Below, piece after piece: positions 6,290-6,450 of a DNA stretch of 6,450 nucleotides (position 1 is its first letter; every line of letters starts with the position of its first letter). The notes under the pieces are model-generated. The model searched no databases and had not been told where the DNA came from. It was given only the letters and a program-made list of their open reading frames with translations. The position numbers and the translations under genes are program-made. The stretch comes from Saprospiraceae bacterium (GTDB lineage: Bacteria > Bacteroidota > Bacteroidia > Chitinophagales > Saprospiraceae): assembly GCA_023300255.1 (NCBI GenBank), contig JALZWC010000747.1, forward strand, positions 1 through 6,450. The letters run 5' to 3'.

Positions 6290-6450
6290 TTTGTATTCCA
6301 GCATATGTTGTACTCGTGCTTAAGGGTATTAGTTTGGACCTGTCTAGCCGTCTATGGTATATACATAAGTATTTGCAGTAGCGAAATAAAACCACGACTA
6401 AAGTAGACGTAATTAGTACATAAACTTAAGTATTACTATTCAAATTGGCT
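6290..6450. other. Terminal non-coding stretch, nothing recognisable
   Basis: There is no convincing gene, hairpin terminator or repeat in these 161 bases. A 33-codon frame (6305-6406) encodes a partly hydrophobic peptide but has no supporting start context. Confidence 0.5.

Noticed and set aside
6089..6304. 71-codon open frame on the reverse strand
   Set aside because: It is antisense to the small exported protein. Its aromatic-rich translation is what AT-rich antisense DNA typically gives.
6305..6406. 33-codon forward frame with a hydrophobic segment (VLVWTCLAVYGIYISIC)
   Set aside because: It could be a small membrane peptide, but there is no promoter, ribosome-binding site or homology I recognise, and such frames are common by chance.

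Overview
The window looks like a chromosomal segment of a low-GC member of the Bacteroidota, perhaps a Saprospira-like marine or sludge lineage. This is judged from AT-rich codon use, the lack of good Shine-Dalgarno sites before the genes, signal peptides ending in YAQ or FSQ, and the character of the outer-membrane proteins. The exact genus cannot be read from the sequence.

Layout, left to right. (1) Bases 1-2814 hold the 3' part of a very long tetratricopeptide-repeat (TPR) protein gene whose start lies outside the window. (2) The 317-base gap to the next gene is filled with repeat DNA: two copies of a 53-bp GTCAG-rich direct repeat (2818-2933), then a 143-bp fold-back element (2973-3115). 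(3) An outer-membrane beta-barrel gene of the TonB-receptor-like class lies at 3132-4766; a start further upstream, inside the repeat, is possible on paper but wrong. (4) The convergent 257-base gap (4767-5023) carries four hairpins. Two are copies of a CACATAG-type palindromic repeat, and one may terminate the reverse-strand gene. (5) A reverse-strand NADPH-dependent FMN-reductase-like flavoprotein gene lies at 5024-5521. (6) A 345-base divergent intergenic region (5522-5866) follows. (7) A short exported protein of unknown function is encoded at 5867-6289. (8) The remaining 161 bases show no convincing feature.

The TPR gene and the barrel gene are co-directional and plausibly work together at the cell envelope, with the TPR solenoid as a scaffold and the barrel in the outer membrane. 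The flavoprotein and the small exported protein are transcribed divergently and have no evident link to the first pair. I see no defence system, phage, CRISPR array, transposase or RNA gene. The most distinctive content is the dense, varied intergenic repeat DNA, not a new multi-gene system.
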